Shown here: positions 1 to 5,461 of the stretch, in pieces
Layout: each line of letters begins with the position of its first letter
Position numbering within the stretch: the first letter of the stretch is position 1
Source: Nanobdellota archaeon
GTDB taxonomy: Archaea > Nanobdellota > Nanobdellia > SCGC-AAA011-G17 > ARS1403
Assembly: GCA_002688395.1 (NCBI GenBank)
Contig: NZCU01000042.1
Location: 1 to 7,478, forward strand
Reading direction: 5' to 3'
DNA: 7,478 bases
Notes under the pieces: model-generated
Database searches by the model: none
The model's input: only the letters and a program-made list of their open reading frames with translations
Told to the model about the DNA's origin: nothing
Translations under genes and position numbers: made by a program

Positions 1-444
1 ATTATAATTAACTAAATTTAATCCTTTTGTGTTTTTTAGTTTTACTTTATTTTTATCTTTAATTTTTCCGTATAAAGCTAAACTTATGTCTTTTCCAAAA
101 ATTATTGCTCCTGCGGAACCTCCGTAAATTATTCCCTTAAAATTTTTTAACTTAGACCCCCATTTATTTTCTTTAATTCTCCTTAGCAATTTGAATGTGT
201 TTCCTCCACCTATAAAGATTCCTTTGAATTTAGATAAATTTACTTTTTTAGATAAATCTGTAACCATAGTAACATCTTTTTTTCTTAAGTTAGAAGTAAA
301 CCATTTGTAACTTTCTTCATGAGATCTAGTCTCTTTTGCTATTGGGATGTATAGTATTTTTCCCTTTGTTAATTTTAAAAATAATTTATTAAGACTCTTT
401 TCTTTATTTTTTCCTGTTCCGCCTGAAAGAATTAAGGTAAGCAT
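1..444 (-). CDS. Peptidase S51 (peptidase E-like) family protein, N-terminal 148 residues
   Basis: This gene is cut by the left window edge: 148 codons are open from an ATG at 444 down to position 1, against a usual family length of roughly 200-230 residues. Two S51 hallmarks are visible. One is the segment FIGGGNTFKLLRRI (about residues 77-90). The other is IIYGGSAGAIIFG (about 105-117), the nucleophile elbow, with Ser110 as predicted catalytic serine. The family has a class-I glutamine-amidotransferase-like fold and includes Asp-specific dipeptidases and cyanophycinases; which substrate applies here cannot be told. The catalytic histidine expected further on is beyond the visible part. No signal peptide is seen, so it is probably cytoplasmic. 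It lies 90 nt downstream of hisS on the same strand, so co-transcription is likely. There is no clear Shine-Dalgarno before the ATG; the start is preceded directly by an in-frame TAA (TACTAAATG). Confidence 0.75.
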   Translation of the reverse strand, partial: MLTLILSGGTGKNKEKSLNKLFLKLTKGKILYIPIAKETRSHEESYKWFTSNLRKKDVTMVTDLSKKVNLSKFKGIFIGGGNTFKLLRRIKENKWGSKLKNFKGIIYGGSAGAIIFGKDISLALYGKIKDKNKVKLKNTKGLNLVNYN

Positions 445-545
445 TTAGTATCTGTCCAAAATATTTTTTTCTCTTTGAAATGGTTTTGCGTTTTTACATA
501 TTCCGAAAGCATTATTTTTTTTAGCTTCTTAAGGTTAAGTTCCAT
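445..545 (-). pseudogene. Possible frameshifted 33-codon gene between hisS and the S51 gene
   Basis: An ATG at 545 overlaps the end of hisS by 11 nt and opens a frame reading MELNLKKLKK. It then meets a run of eight A at 522-515 (coding sense CTA AAA AAA ATA). In the -1 frame after this run, the sequence reads NNAFGICKNAKPFQREKNI followed by LDRY and a TAA (447-445) that directly abuts the ATG of the next gene. A one-base slip at the A-run therefore gives an intact 33-residue peptide fitting the gap exactly. Without the slip, the second frame has no start codon. It could be a relic, a homopolymer error, a frameshifted small gene, or chance. The tail loosely recalls the short C-terminal tails of some VapB-like antitoxins, but no DNA-binding domain or toxin is present, so no function is assigned. 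Confidence 0.3.
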
Positions 546-1764
546 TTTGAATTTCTTTAATTACGTTTTTTACAGAAGTTAGTTTCTCTTCTCCACTAAA
601 CATATTTTTTAATTTAACTTTGTTTTTCTTTAATTCATCTTCTCCTATAATTAAAACATAAGGAATTTTTTCTTTATTTGCATAATCTAAATTTTTTGAG
701 ATGGATCTTTTTAGTAAATCTAGATTAACTTTTATATTGGACTTTCTTAATTCTTCTGCTATAGGAATACATTTGTCTAAATTTTTTATTGGGATTATGA
801 AAATATCTGTTTCTGAGTTTAATTCTGGTAGAAGTTTTTTTTCTTCTAAAAAAATATTTAGAACTGTATCACCAAAACCATAACCAACTCCTGGCATACC
901 TGCTAAATTATCATATCTTCCGCCGCCTGCTATCGATCTTAAGTCTCCTTTTTTATCGAAAGCTTCGAAAACTGTTCCGGTATAATAATCAAAACCCCTC
1001 ATTATGGATAAATCTAACTTTAAGAATTTTGTAAGTTTGTATCTTTTTAAAATATCAAATAATTCTTTTAACTCGTCTAAACCTTCGCTTTCTATTTTTA
1101 TTTGTTTTAATTCTTTAAAATTTAAAAAATCTAAAACTCCCTTTACTTGTCTACTACTTAAATCTAAATTTACTAACTCTGTTTTTAATTCTTTATCTGA
1201 AATTCTGCTTCTTTTATCTAGTAATCTTGCGATATCTTTTACACAAAGAATCTTTAAATTTCTAAATAAATCATTTATTAGTTTTCTATTACTTATTTTT
1301 ATACAAAAATCGTTTTCTGTTAATTTTAAAGATGTTAAAATTTTAATTAATGTAGTTATAACTTCTGCATCTGATTCCATAGATTTTGTTCCTAGATAAT
1401 CCAAATTAAACTGGAAAAATTCCCTACTTCTTCCTTTTTGAACTCTTTCATATCTATAACATTGAGAAATTGAGTACCATTTTATTGGTTTTTTTAGACT
1501 TGATTTTTGTTTTACCATTCTAGCTACACTAGGGGTAGTTTCAGGTCTTAAGGCTAGAGCTCTTTTTCCCTTGTCTATGAAGCTGTAGATTTGTTCTGGA
1601 ATTTCTTCTCCTGATTTATTGTAAATTTCTACAGGTTCTAGGATTGGTATGTCTATTTCTTGATAGCCGTATTTTTGTGCTACACTTTTCCAAATATCAA
1701 AAATATAGTTTAAAGTTCTCTTTTCTTCTGGATAAAAATCCCGAAATCCTTTGACTGATGTCAT
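535..1764 (-). CDS. hisS: Histidyl-tRNA synthetase (HisRS)
   Basis: HisRS charges tRNA-His with histidine in the cytoplasm. The 409-residue length is normal for the family. Visible in order: the N-terminal KGFRDFYPEE start; class II motif 1 around residues 36-54; RPETTPSVARM at 73-83; motif 2 at 102-125 with YRYERVQKGRSREFFQ; the HisRS-specific RGFDYYTGTVFE at 256-267, whose Arg256 corresponds to the catalytic arginine; GGGRYDNL at 280-287; and an alpha/beta anticodon-binding domain from about 318 to the end with the typical IIGEDELKKNKVKLK. Motif 3 reads PGVGYGFGDTVL and lacks the arginine found in the usual GxERL form. The ATG at 1764 is supported by a TATA-like box about 26 nt upstream, implying a leaderless mRNA. 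The tRNA-His gene lies upstream on the same strand, separated only by the endonuclease gene. Confidence 0.97.
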   Translation of the reverse strand: MTSVKGFRDFYPEEKRTLNYIFDIWKSVAQKYGYQEIDIPILEPVEIYNKSGEEIPEQIYSFIDKGKRALALRPETTPSVARMVKQKSSLKKPIKWYSISQCYRYERVQKGRSREFFQFNLDYLGTKSMESDAEVITTLIKILTSLKLTENDFCIKISNRKLINDLFRNLKILCVKDIARLLDKRSRISDKELKTELVNLDLSSRQVKGVLDFLNFKELKQIKIESEGLDELKELFDILKRYKLTKFLKLDLSIMRGFDYYTGTVFEAFDKKGDLRSIAGGGRYDNLAGMPGVGYGFGDTVLNIFLEEKKLLPELNSETDIFIIPIKNLDKCIPIAEELRKSNIKVNLDLLKRSISKNLDYANKEKIPYVLIIGEDELKKNKVKLKNMFSGEEKLTSVKNVIKEIQNGT

Positions 1765-1784
1765 AGTTAGAAAAAGGGACTTTT

Positions 1785-1794
1785 AATTTATAAG
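1785..1794 (-). promoter_or_regulatory. TATA-like box of hisS, leaderless promoter
   Basis: On the minus strand the sequence is CTTATAAATT, centred about 26 nt upstream of the hisS ATG. That is the archaeal TATA-to-start distance, so transcription would begin at or next to the A of the ATG. No Shine-Dalgarno is present, which agrees with a leaderless message. Confidence 0.65.
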
Positions 1795-1802
1795 CATATC
1801 GG

Positions 1803-1809
1803 AAAAAAA
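1803..1809 (-). terminator. T-tract after the endonuclease gene
   Basis: Seven T in a row (minus strand) follow directly after the TGA stop of the endonuclease gene, with no hairpin before them. Archaeal RNA polymerases commonly stop at such U-tracts. The site lies just upstream of the hisS TATA-like box, so it would separate the two transcripts. Confidence 0.45.
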
Positions 1810-2871
1810 TCAAGCTTTTACATTTTTAGCTAATTTTGGGTATCTTTTCTTCCATTCTTTTACTTTCTTTAAATGTTTAGGATTACTCCAACCTATTAAT
1901 TGTGAGTATTTTTCTAATCTTTCATAACCATTTAAATCTATATGCCAATATCCTAATTTGTCTTTATATTTGTAAGGTTTTAACCCAATCATGTAAAGTA
2001 TTTTTTCAGTTCCTTCAATTATCTTTTTAGAAATTAAACCTATTCCGATTCTAGGATAATGCTTGTAATATCCATATCTACTTGTAAAATTTACACATCC
2101 ATCAGTATCGAATAATCCCCTAATAAAAGAAGCAAGAATTTCAATATCATTTACATTAATAATTTTAGGAAATTCAATACTGTTTTTTCTACCCGCTGGA
2201 ATTTTTAACACTTTGTTTTTAAATACCCATAGAGCTTTAGAATAAATTTCAAATCCGTATGTTGTTTCATATTCTTTTAAATTTATATTTATATTAAATA
2301 ATTCTTTATAGAGTTTTTTAATAAAATTATCATAATAATCTTTCTCTTCTTTAGAACCTTTTAACCTATATTCTTTTTTCTTATTTGACAAAAATCCATC
2401 TCCAATATGTATACCAATTTCCTCGGCCAACTTTGGAACTAATTTATTAGGAAATTTTAAACCTTTAATTTTGTCATAATTGTTTAATTCTATTTGAGAA
2501 ACGTCAAGTATAGGAATGTCTTTTTTAAAAGTAATATTGACATTGGAAGGAAGTCTAGCTCTTATGCTACCAAACCCAGAATAAAAATTTAGAATTTCAG
2601 TATGGTAATTAGAAGAAACATATTTTTCTGAAATAAACCTTAATTGACAGATTTTAATAAATGCTTTGTGAGGGAGATACCGATATTCCATAGCATAATT
2701 TTTTCTTAATGTATTATAACCAACATCTAATTTGTTAGCGAATTCTAACCAAGTTAGTTCTAAGTCCTTCTTTGATTCCAGTAAAAATGCTTTTTGTTTT
2801 CCTTGAGGAAATTTGATTCTATTGTCTATTTCCATTAAAACAATTAAGCTTTGGTTATTTAAAAAGCTCAC
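1810..2871 (-). CDS. Free-standing LAGLIDADG homing endonuclease-like protein
   Basis: This 353-residue protein has two LAGLIDADG helices: LAEEIGIHIGDGF at residues 148-160 and LASFIRGLFDTDG at 246-258. The acidic residues expected to bind the catalytic metal are kept (Asp158 and Asp257), so it may be an active DNA endonuclease. Before them, a basic region around 38-78 (LTWLEFANKLDVGYNTLRK and on) looks like a helix-turn-helix. Family members cut long DNA targets and usually sit inside introns or inteins. This one has no host protein fused to it and is not inside an interrupted gene that I can see. The longest start is GTG at 2871 (MSFLNNQ...); an in-frame ATG at 2835 (MEIDNRIKF) is an alternative, and neither has a Shine-Dalgarno. 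It lies between tRNA-His and hisS on their strand. It could instead be a domesticated regulator. Confidence 0.85.
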   Translation of the reverse strand: MSFLNNQSLIVLMEIDNRIKFPQGKQKAFLLESKKDLELTWLEFANKLDVGYNTLRKNYAMEYRYLPHKAFIKICQLRFISEKYVSSNYHTEILNFYSGFGSIRARLPSNVNITFKKDIPILDVSQIELNNYDKIKGLKFPNKLVPKLAEEIGIHIGDGFLSNKKKEYRLKGSKEEKDYYDNFIKKLYKELFNININLKEYETTYGFEIYSKALWVFKNKVLKIPAGRKNSIEFPKIINVNDIEILASFIRGLFDTDGCVNFTSRYGYYKHYPRIGIGLISKKIIEGTEKILYMIGLKPYKYKDKLGYWHIDLNGYERLEKYSQLIGWSNPKHLKKVKEWKKRYPKLAKNVKA

Positions 2872-2899
2872 GAGGGCATGGCGAGTATGTCGTTTGAAT

Positions 2900-2927
2900 G
2901 TAAAATATATTTTATAATATATATAAA
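2900..2927 (-). promoter_or_regulatory. AT-only stretch with TATA-like boxes upstream of the endonuclease gene
   Basis: Directly after tRNA-His comes a run made almost only of A and T (minus strand TTTATATATATTATAAAA, then TATATTTTACA). Several overlapping TATA-like boxes are possible. The innermost one, centred near 2906, would start transcription at about 2879-2880, just ahead of the GTG start. The stretch may also end the tRNA-His transcript. Confidence 0.45.
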
Positions 2928-2929
2928 CG

Positions 2930-3003
2930 GGTGGAAGGGGAGGATTGAACTCCCGATCTCAAGCTCCACAGGCTTGCGTGATAACCACTTCACTACATCC
3001 ACC
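2930..3003 (-). tRNA. tRNA-His (anticodon GTG)
   Basis: The full cloverleaf is visible on the minus strand: acceptor GTGGATG/CTTCCAC, D stem GTGA/TCAC, anticodon stem CAAGC/GCTTG with loop CTGTGGA (anticodon GTG), T stem GGGAG/CTCCC with loop TTCAATC. An extra G at position -1 (3003) is encoded and faces C73 (2930), the classic tRNA-His identity pair. CCA is not encoded. The acceptor has one flaw, a U6-U67 mismatch. A TATA-like box lies about 28 nt upstream. The gene has no intron. Confidence 0.95.
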
Positions 3004-3025
3004 ATATCTCCATTGAAAATTTTAA

Positions 3026-3036
3026 ATTATATAAAT
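3026..3036 (-). promoter_or_regulatory. TATA-like box of tRNA-His
   Basis: An AT-rich box (minus strand core TTTATATAAT) is centred about 28 nt from the tRNA-His 5' end, the expected archaeal distance, so the transcript would start at or near G-1. The box is nearly symmetric. It lies an equal distance (about 29 nt) from an ATG at 3060 on the plus strand, at the edge of the GC-rich island. Confidence 0.55.
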
Positions 3037-3050
3037 TTATAGAATTCTGA

Positions 3051-3110
3051 CTATTGTAAATGAATACAGCCAGCGTCATTAAACGCCTTAGCCCCAAATG
3101 TTAAAGTCAT
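3051..3110 (-). other. GC-rich island: leaderless 19-codon ORF or small RNA candidate
   Basis: In an otherwise AT-rich intergenic region, about 3066-3098 is roughly half G+C. On the minus strand an ATG at 3110 opens MTLTFGAKAFNDAGCIHLQ, ending in TAG at 3053-3051. A TATA-like box sits about 27 nt upstream of that ATG, as for the leaderless genes here. The plus strand also has a short frame from ATG 3060 (MNTASVIKRLSPKC). High G+C in an intergenic stretch of an AT-rich genome is equally typical of structured RNA: there is a small GGCGT/ACGCT hairpin, and AATACA (3063-3068) can pair with TGTATT (3113-3118). I could not find C/D boxes or a convincing H/ACA fold. The product is not recognised and the strand is uncertain. 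Confidence 0.35.
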
Positions 3111-3131
3111 AGTGTATTGTATAGTATTTAG

Positions 3132-3141
3132 GTTTATAAAG
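3132..3141 (-). promoter_or_regulatory. TATA-like box ahead of the GC-rich island
   Basis: The palindromic TTTATAAA lies about 27 nt upstream of the minus-strand ATG at 3110 and is preceded on that strand by an A-rich stretch (CAAAAAC) resembling a BRE. Read on the plus strand it would start transcription near 3163, leaving a 22-nt leader before tRNA-Glu, which is the other possible use. Confidence 0.4.
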
Positions 3142-3150
3142 TTTTTGAAA

Positions 3151-3163
3151 AGGTTTTTAAGTT
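3151..3163 (+). promoter_or_regulatory. TATA-like box of tRNA-Glu
   Basis: AGGTTTTTAAGTT is centred about 27 nt upstream of the tRNA-Glu 5' end. The same element, with one extra A, occurs on the minus strand at 5442-5429 at the right distance from the lipoprotein start, which supports both as real promoter elements. Confidence 0.45.
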
Positions 3164-3184
3164 AAAAAATTAGTTTTTCTTTGT

Positions 3185-3292
3185 GCTCCCGTAGTGTAGT
3201 CCGGTCAATCACGTAGCCCTCTCAACAAGCTTTAGAAAAGCTTGAACAAAAGGAGTAAGGCTATAACCCGAGTTCAAATCTCGGCGGGAGCG
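3185..3292 (+). tRNA. tRNA-Glu (anticodon CTC) with a 33-nt intron
   Basis: Acceptor GCTCCCG/CGGGAGC pairs perfectly. The D stem is GTGT/TCAC with an 11-nt loop carrying GG. The anticodon stem is TAGCC (3214-3218)/GGCTA (3259-3263), the variable loop has 4 nt, and the T stem is CCGAG/CTCGG with loop TTCAAAT. The 7-nt anticodon loop CTCTCA+A is split by an intron between positions 37 and 38, giving anticodon CTC (3221-3223). The overall sequence, including GTGTAGTCCGG in the D arm, is that of archaeal tRNA-Glu. Position 73 is G. CCA is not encoded. Mature length is 75 nt. Its 3' end lies 2 nt from the stop codon of the convergent lipoprotein gene. Confidence 0.93.
3225..3257 (+). other. tRNA-Glu intron with bulge-helix-bulge splice sites
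   Basis: The intron lies at 37/38. A bulge-helix-bulge can be drawn: helix CTCT (3219-3222) with GGAG (3252-3255), a 5' bulge CAA and a 3' bulge TAA, each cut between its second and third base, giving exactly a 33-nt intron. Inside, CAAGCTTT and AAAGCTTG form an 8-bp hairpin with a 3-nt loop. A 7-nt A-rich spacer (AACAAAA) on the 3' side makes the motif less compact than the textbook form. It would be removed by the archaeal tRNA splicing endonuclease. Confidence 0.85.
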
Positions 3293-3294
3293 GT

Positions 3295-5409
3295 TTAATC
3301 ATTTATTCTTAATTTTGTTAATTTTTTCCCTCCAAGAACCCAAAAATTTCCATTTTCATAAGCTAACCCAGTTATATGGCCTATCTGTGATGGCAATTCG
3401 TATTTTTCTTTTATAGAAAAATCTTCTTTTGATAATCTGTATAATACAGGTGGACTTTGCCTAACTTTCTGAGGTTTAAATGCCATCCAAAAATCTGTTC
3501 CATCATATGCAAAACCACGAAATCCCATCTTTTTTTCTATTGTATCTGTTGTATAAGAATTATTTATCTCCATATTTTCTCCAAGCTCAATTAGTTCATC
3601 ATCAAATTGCATCCATAATCTATCTCCTGCAGATTCTAACTCTTGTATTTCAAAACGGTGCCAATTCATCCATGTTGTTTCTATTACATTAAGAGAATCA
3701 TCAAATCTATATATTTCATTACCATTTGAAGCATAAAGATTGTTGTTATGCCATGCTAAATCACTAATGCCTCCAGGTGTTATTGGATCATATGTTCTGA
3801 GAGTAGTAAATTCTTTTGTAGTTTTATGGATTGTGTGTGTTCCTTCTATAAACCAGAAATTCTCTCCATCATAAGTTAGGCCCTCTGTTTGAGGATAGGA
3901 TTTTAGATCTTCATGAATATAAGTTTCTAGAATTTCTATTGTGTTTTCAAAGAATATTGGTTCAATTGGAATTTCTTCAACTTGTGGTTCTTCTCCTACA
4001 ATAAATTCTAATGTATCAGATCTAGATGTGTTTCCAACTTCATCAGTTACATCGGCAAAAACAGTGTAGCTTCCATCTGGTATGAAATTAAATTCCCATC
4101 CTCTTAAATTATGAATTGGTGAAGATATAGCAGTAGCTCCATTAAAATAATCCTCTCCTTCTATTTCTTCTCTATTGTTAGTAACTATAATTGTATATTG
4201 TAAATCAGAATTTTCTGTTGGACCTAATAAAACTGTAAGATCATCTTTAGCTGGCAAATTAAAAGGTATATCATATGTTGTTTTATCACTAGAATCCCAG
4301 AGAACTGTAACTTCGTTTCCAATTACTTCTACTGAAGTTAAATCTATTACTGGAATATTACTGGGGACTAATTCCACATCTCCTGTTGAATCTCTAAATC
4401 TAGTTCCATGTTTAAATTCATAAACATCCCATCTTTTTGCTTTTGCTTTATCTCTAAAAGGATCAAAATAATCTGCTAAAGTTTCAAATGAAATTGGTAA
4501 TGAAACTCCAACTAAATTATATGATGTATCTACTAATCTTACAATTGCTAAGTTTTTTTCTTTTAATTCTAATCTTTCTGTATCATCAATTGTTGTTAAA
4601 TATTCATGAGTTGTCCACCAACCTAAATTTTGATTTTGAATTTCCCATCTTTGTAATACTCTAATTTCCTCTTCTTCTAAAGTTTGAATATGGACAAACC
4701 CATCTTTTACTGGTCTTGTTACTAAGGTATGTGGAGAGTTATGTTCAAATAGTCCCATTGTTGGTAAAAATTGTTCGTTAGGATCAGAAGCTCTGAAAAC
4801 TTTAAATTCTGGATCATCATAATATGTAACCACCATTTCAGCTTCTAAAGGTAGGTTAGTTGTTTGGTCTAGAATTGTTATTGCTGCTTGATTATCTTCA
4901 CTTGTTGAATCTATGAAAGAAACTAAGCCATTCTCAGTTGTTCCTTCGAAAACATTAGTTGATTCTTCTGTTTCTATTGGGATTGTTATTATATCTGATG
5001 GAGATACTGTGAAATTTCTTGTTATTGGTGTTGGATCAACAGCGTCTTCATTATCTATAGATCTAGTATGTAATACGTAATCTCCTTCTGGCAAATTTAT
5101 GAAATTATCATTTGATCCTGTGTTTGTCCAGTCGGAATAAGTTTCAGACCCTTCTATTCTAAAATCAAAATTATTTACACTTCCATCTTCATCAGTACCA
5201 TGAACATAAAAATAAACATTATACTCAACAGTTTCATCACCAATTTCTACCTCTTTTGTATCATCAGATACTATTAATGCTGATAATTCTGTTTCAGGAG
5301 CTTTATTTTCAGGAATTATAGGATTTTCTTTCTTTCCACAACCAAAAATAGTAGAGCCAGCTATTAAACTACCTATTAATGTATTTCTTAGAATTCGCTC
5401 TAATTTCAT
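3295..5409 (-). CDS. Large predicted lipoprotein with Ig-like domains and beta-propeller-like C-terminus
   Basis: The 704-residue protein begins with a basic n-region (MKLERILRNT), a hydrophobic stretch and a lipobox-like IFGC; Cys24 is the only cysteine I find, as expected for a lipid-anchored surface protein. Residues about 37-137 (from APETELS to RNFTV) resemble an Ig/fibronectin-like domain with GTDEDGSV and VDPTP. About 390-475, ending with DGSYTVFADVTDEVGNTS, looks like a second such domain. Residues about 486-704 carry propeller-type repeats: GLTYDGENFWF, DLAWHNNNLYAS, GFAYDGTDFWMA, GLAYENGNFWVL. The part between (138-350) is not recognised. I chose the ATG at 5409 because it gives a clean signal peptide and has a TATA-like box 26 nt upstream; an ATG at 5469 would put 20 residues before the signal. 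The protein is acidic, unlike its lysine-rich neighbours. A role in binding or cell contact is inferred only. Confidence 0.8.
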   Translation of the reverse strand: MKLERILRNTLIGSLIAGSTIFGCGKKENPIIPENKAPETELSALIVSDDTKEVEIGDETVEYNVYFYVHGTDEDGSVNNFDFRIEGSETYSDWTNTGSNDNFINLPEGDYVLHTRSIDNEDAVDPTPITRNFTVSPSDIITIPIETEESTNVFEGTTENGLVSFIDSTSEDNQAAITILDQTTNLPLEAEMVVTYYDDPEFKVFRASDPNEQFLPTMGLFEHNSPHTLVTRPVKDGFVHIQTLEEEEIRVLQRWEIQNQNLGWWTTHEYLTTIDDTERLELKEKNLAIVRLVDTSYNLVGVSLPISFETLADYFDPFRDKAKAKRWDVYEFKHGTRFRDSTGDVELVPSNIPVIDLTSVEVIGNEVTVLWDSSDKTTYDIPFNLPAKDDLTVLLGPTENSDLQYTIIVTNNREEIEGEDYFNGATAISSPIHNLRGWEFNFIPDGSYTVFADVTDEVGNTSRSDTLEFIVGEEPQVEEIPIEPIFFENTIEILETYIHEDLKSYPQTEGLTYDGENFWFIEGTHTIHKTTKEFTTLRTYDPITPGGISDLAWHNNNLYASNGNEIYRFDDSLNVIETTWMNWHRFEIQELESAGDRLWMQFDDELIELGENMEINNSYTTDTIEKKMGFRGFAYDGTDFWMAFKPQKVRQSPPVLYRLSKEDFSIKEKYELPSQIGHITGLAYENGNFWVLGGKKLTKLRIND

Positions 5410-5428
5410 ATTAAAAAATTGGTTAAAT

Positions 5429-5442
5429 AACTTTAAAAACCT
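5429..5442. promoter_or_regulatory. Shared divergent promoter of the lipoprotein and radical SAM genes
   Basis: The minus-strand reading is AGGTTTTTAAAGTT, with a TTTAAA palindrome at 5432-5437. It lies 26 nt from the lipoprotein ATG at 5409 and 27 nt from the radical SAM ATG at 5462, so one element is correctly placed for leaderless transcription in both directions. A second AT-rich box (GGTTAAATAA, 5421-5430) is less well placed. Confidence 0.5.
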
Positions 5443-5461
5443 TATTTTTGTGAAATATACT

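Noticed and set aside
701..883. Open frame on the plus strand inside hisS
   Set aside because: It lies wholly antisense to a clear HisRS gene and its translation has no recognisable domain; the same holds for the plus-strand frame at 1004-1399.
535..1764. Intein or intron remnant in hisS linked to the neighbouring endonuclease
   Set aside because: hisS is continuous with all motifs in order and normal length, with no splice-type residues.
3051..3110. C/D box guide RNA in the GC-rich island
   Set aside because: No CTGA D box with a matching RTGATGA C box is found on either strand in the right order; UGA-containing pieces are too degenerate.
3051..3110. Half of a split tRNA in the island
   Set aside because: No T-loop TTCAAAT-like sequence, acceptor partner or anticodon arm could be drawn, and both neighbouring tRNAs are complete.
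3480..4423. Plus-strand open frames at 3480-3692 and 4175-4423
   Set aside because: Both are antisense to the lipoprotein gene, have hydrophobic low-information sequences and no promoter-like element.
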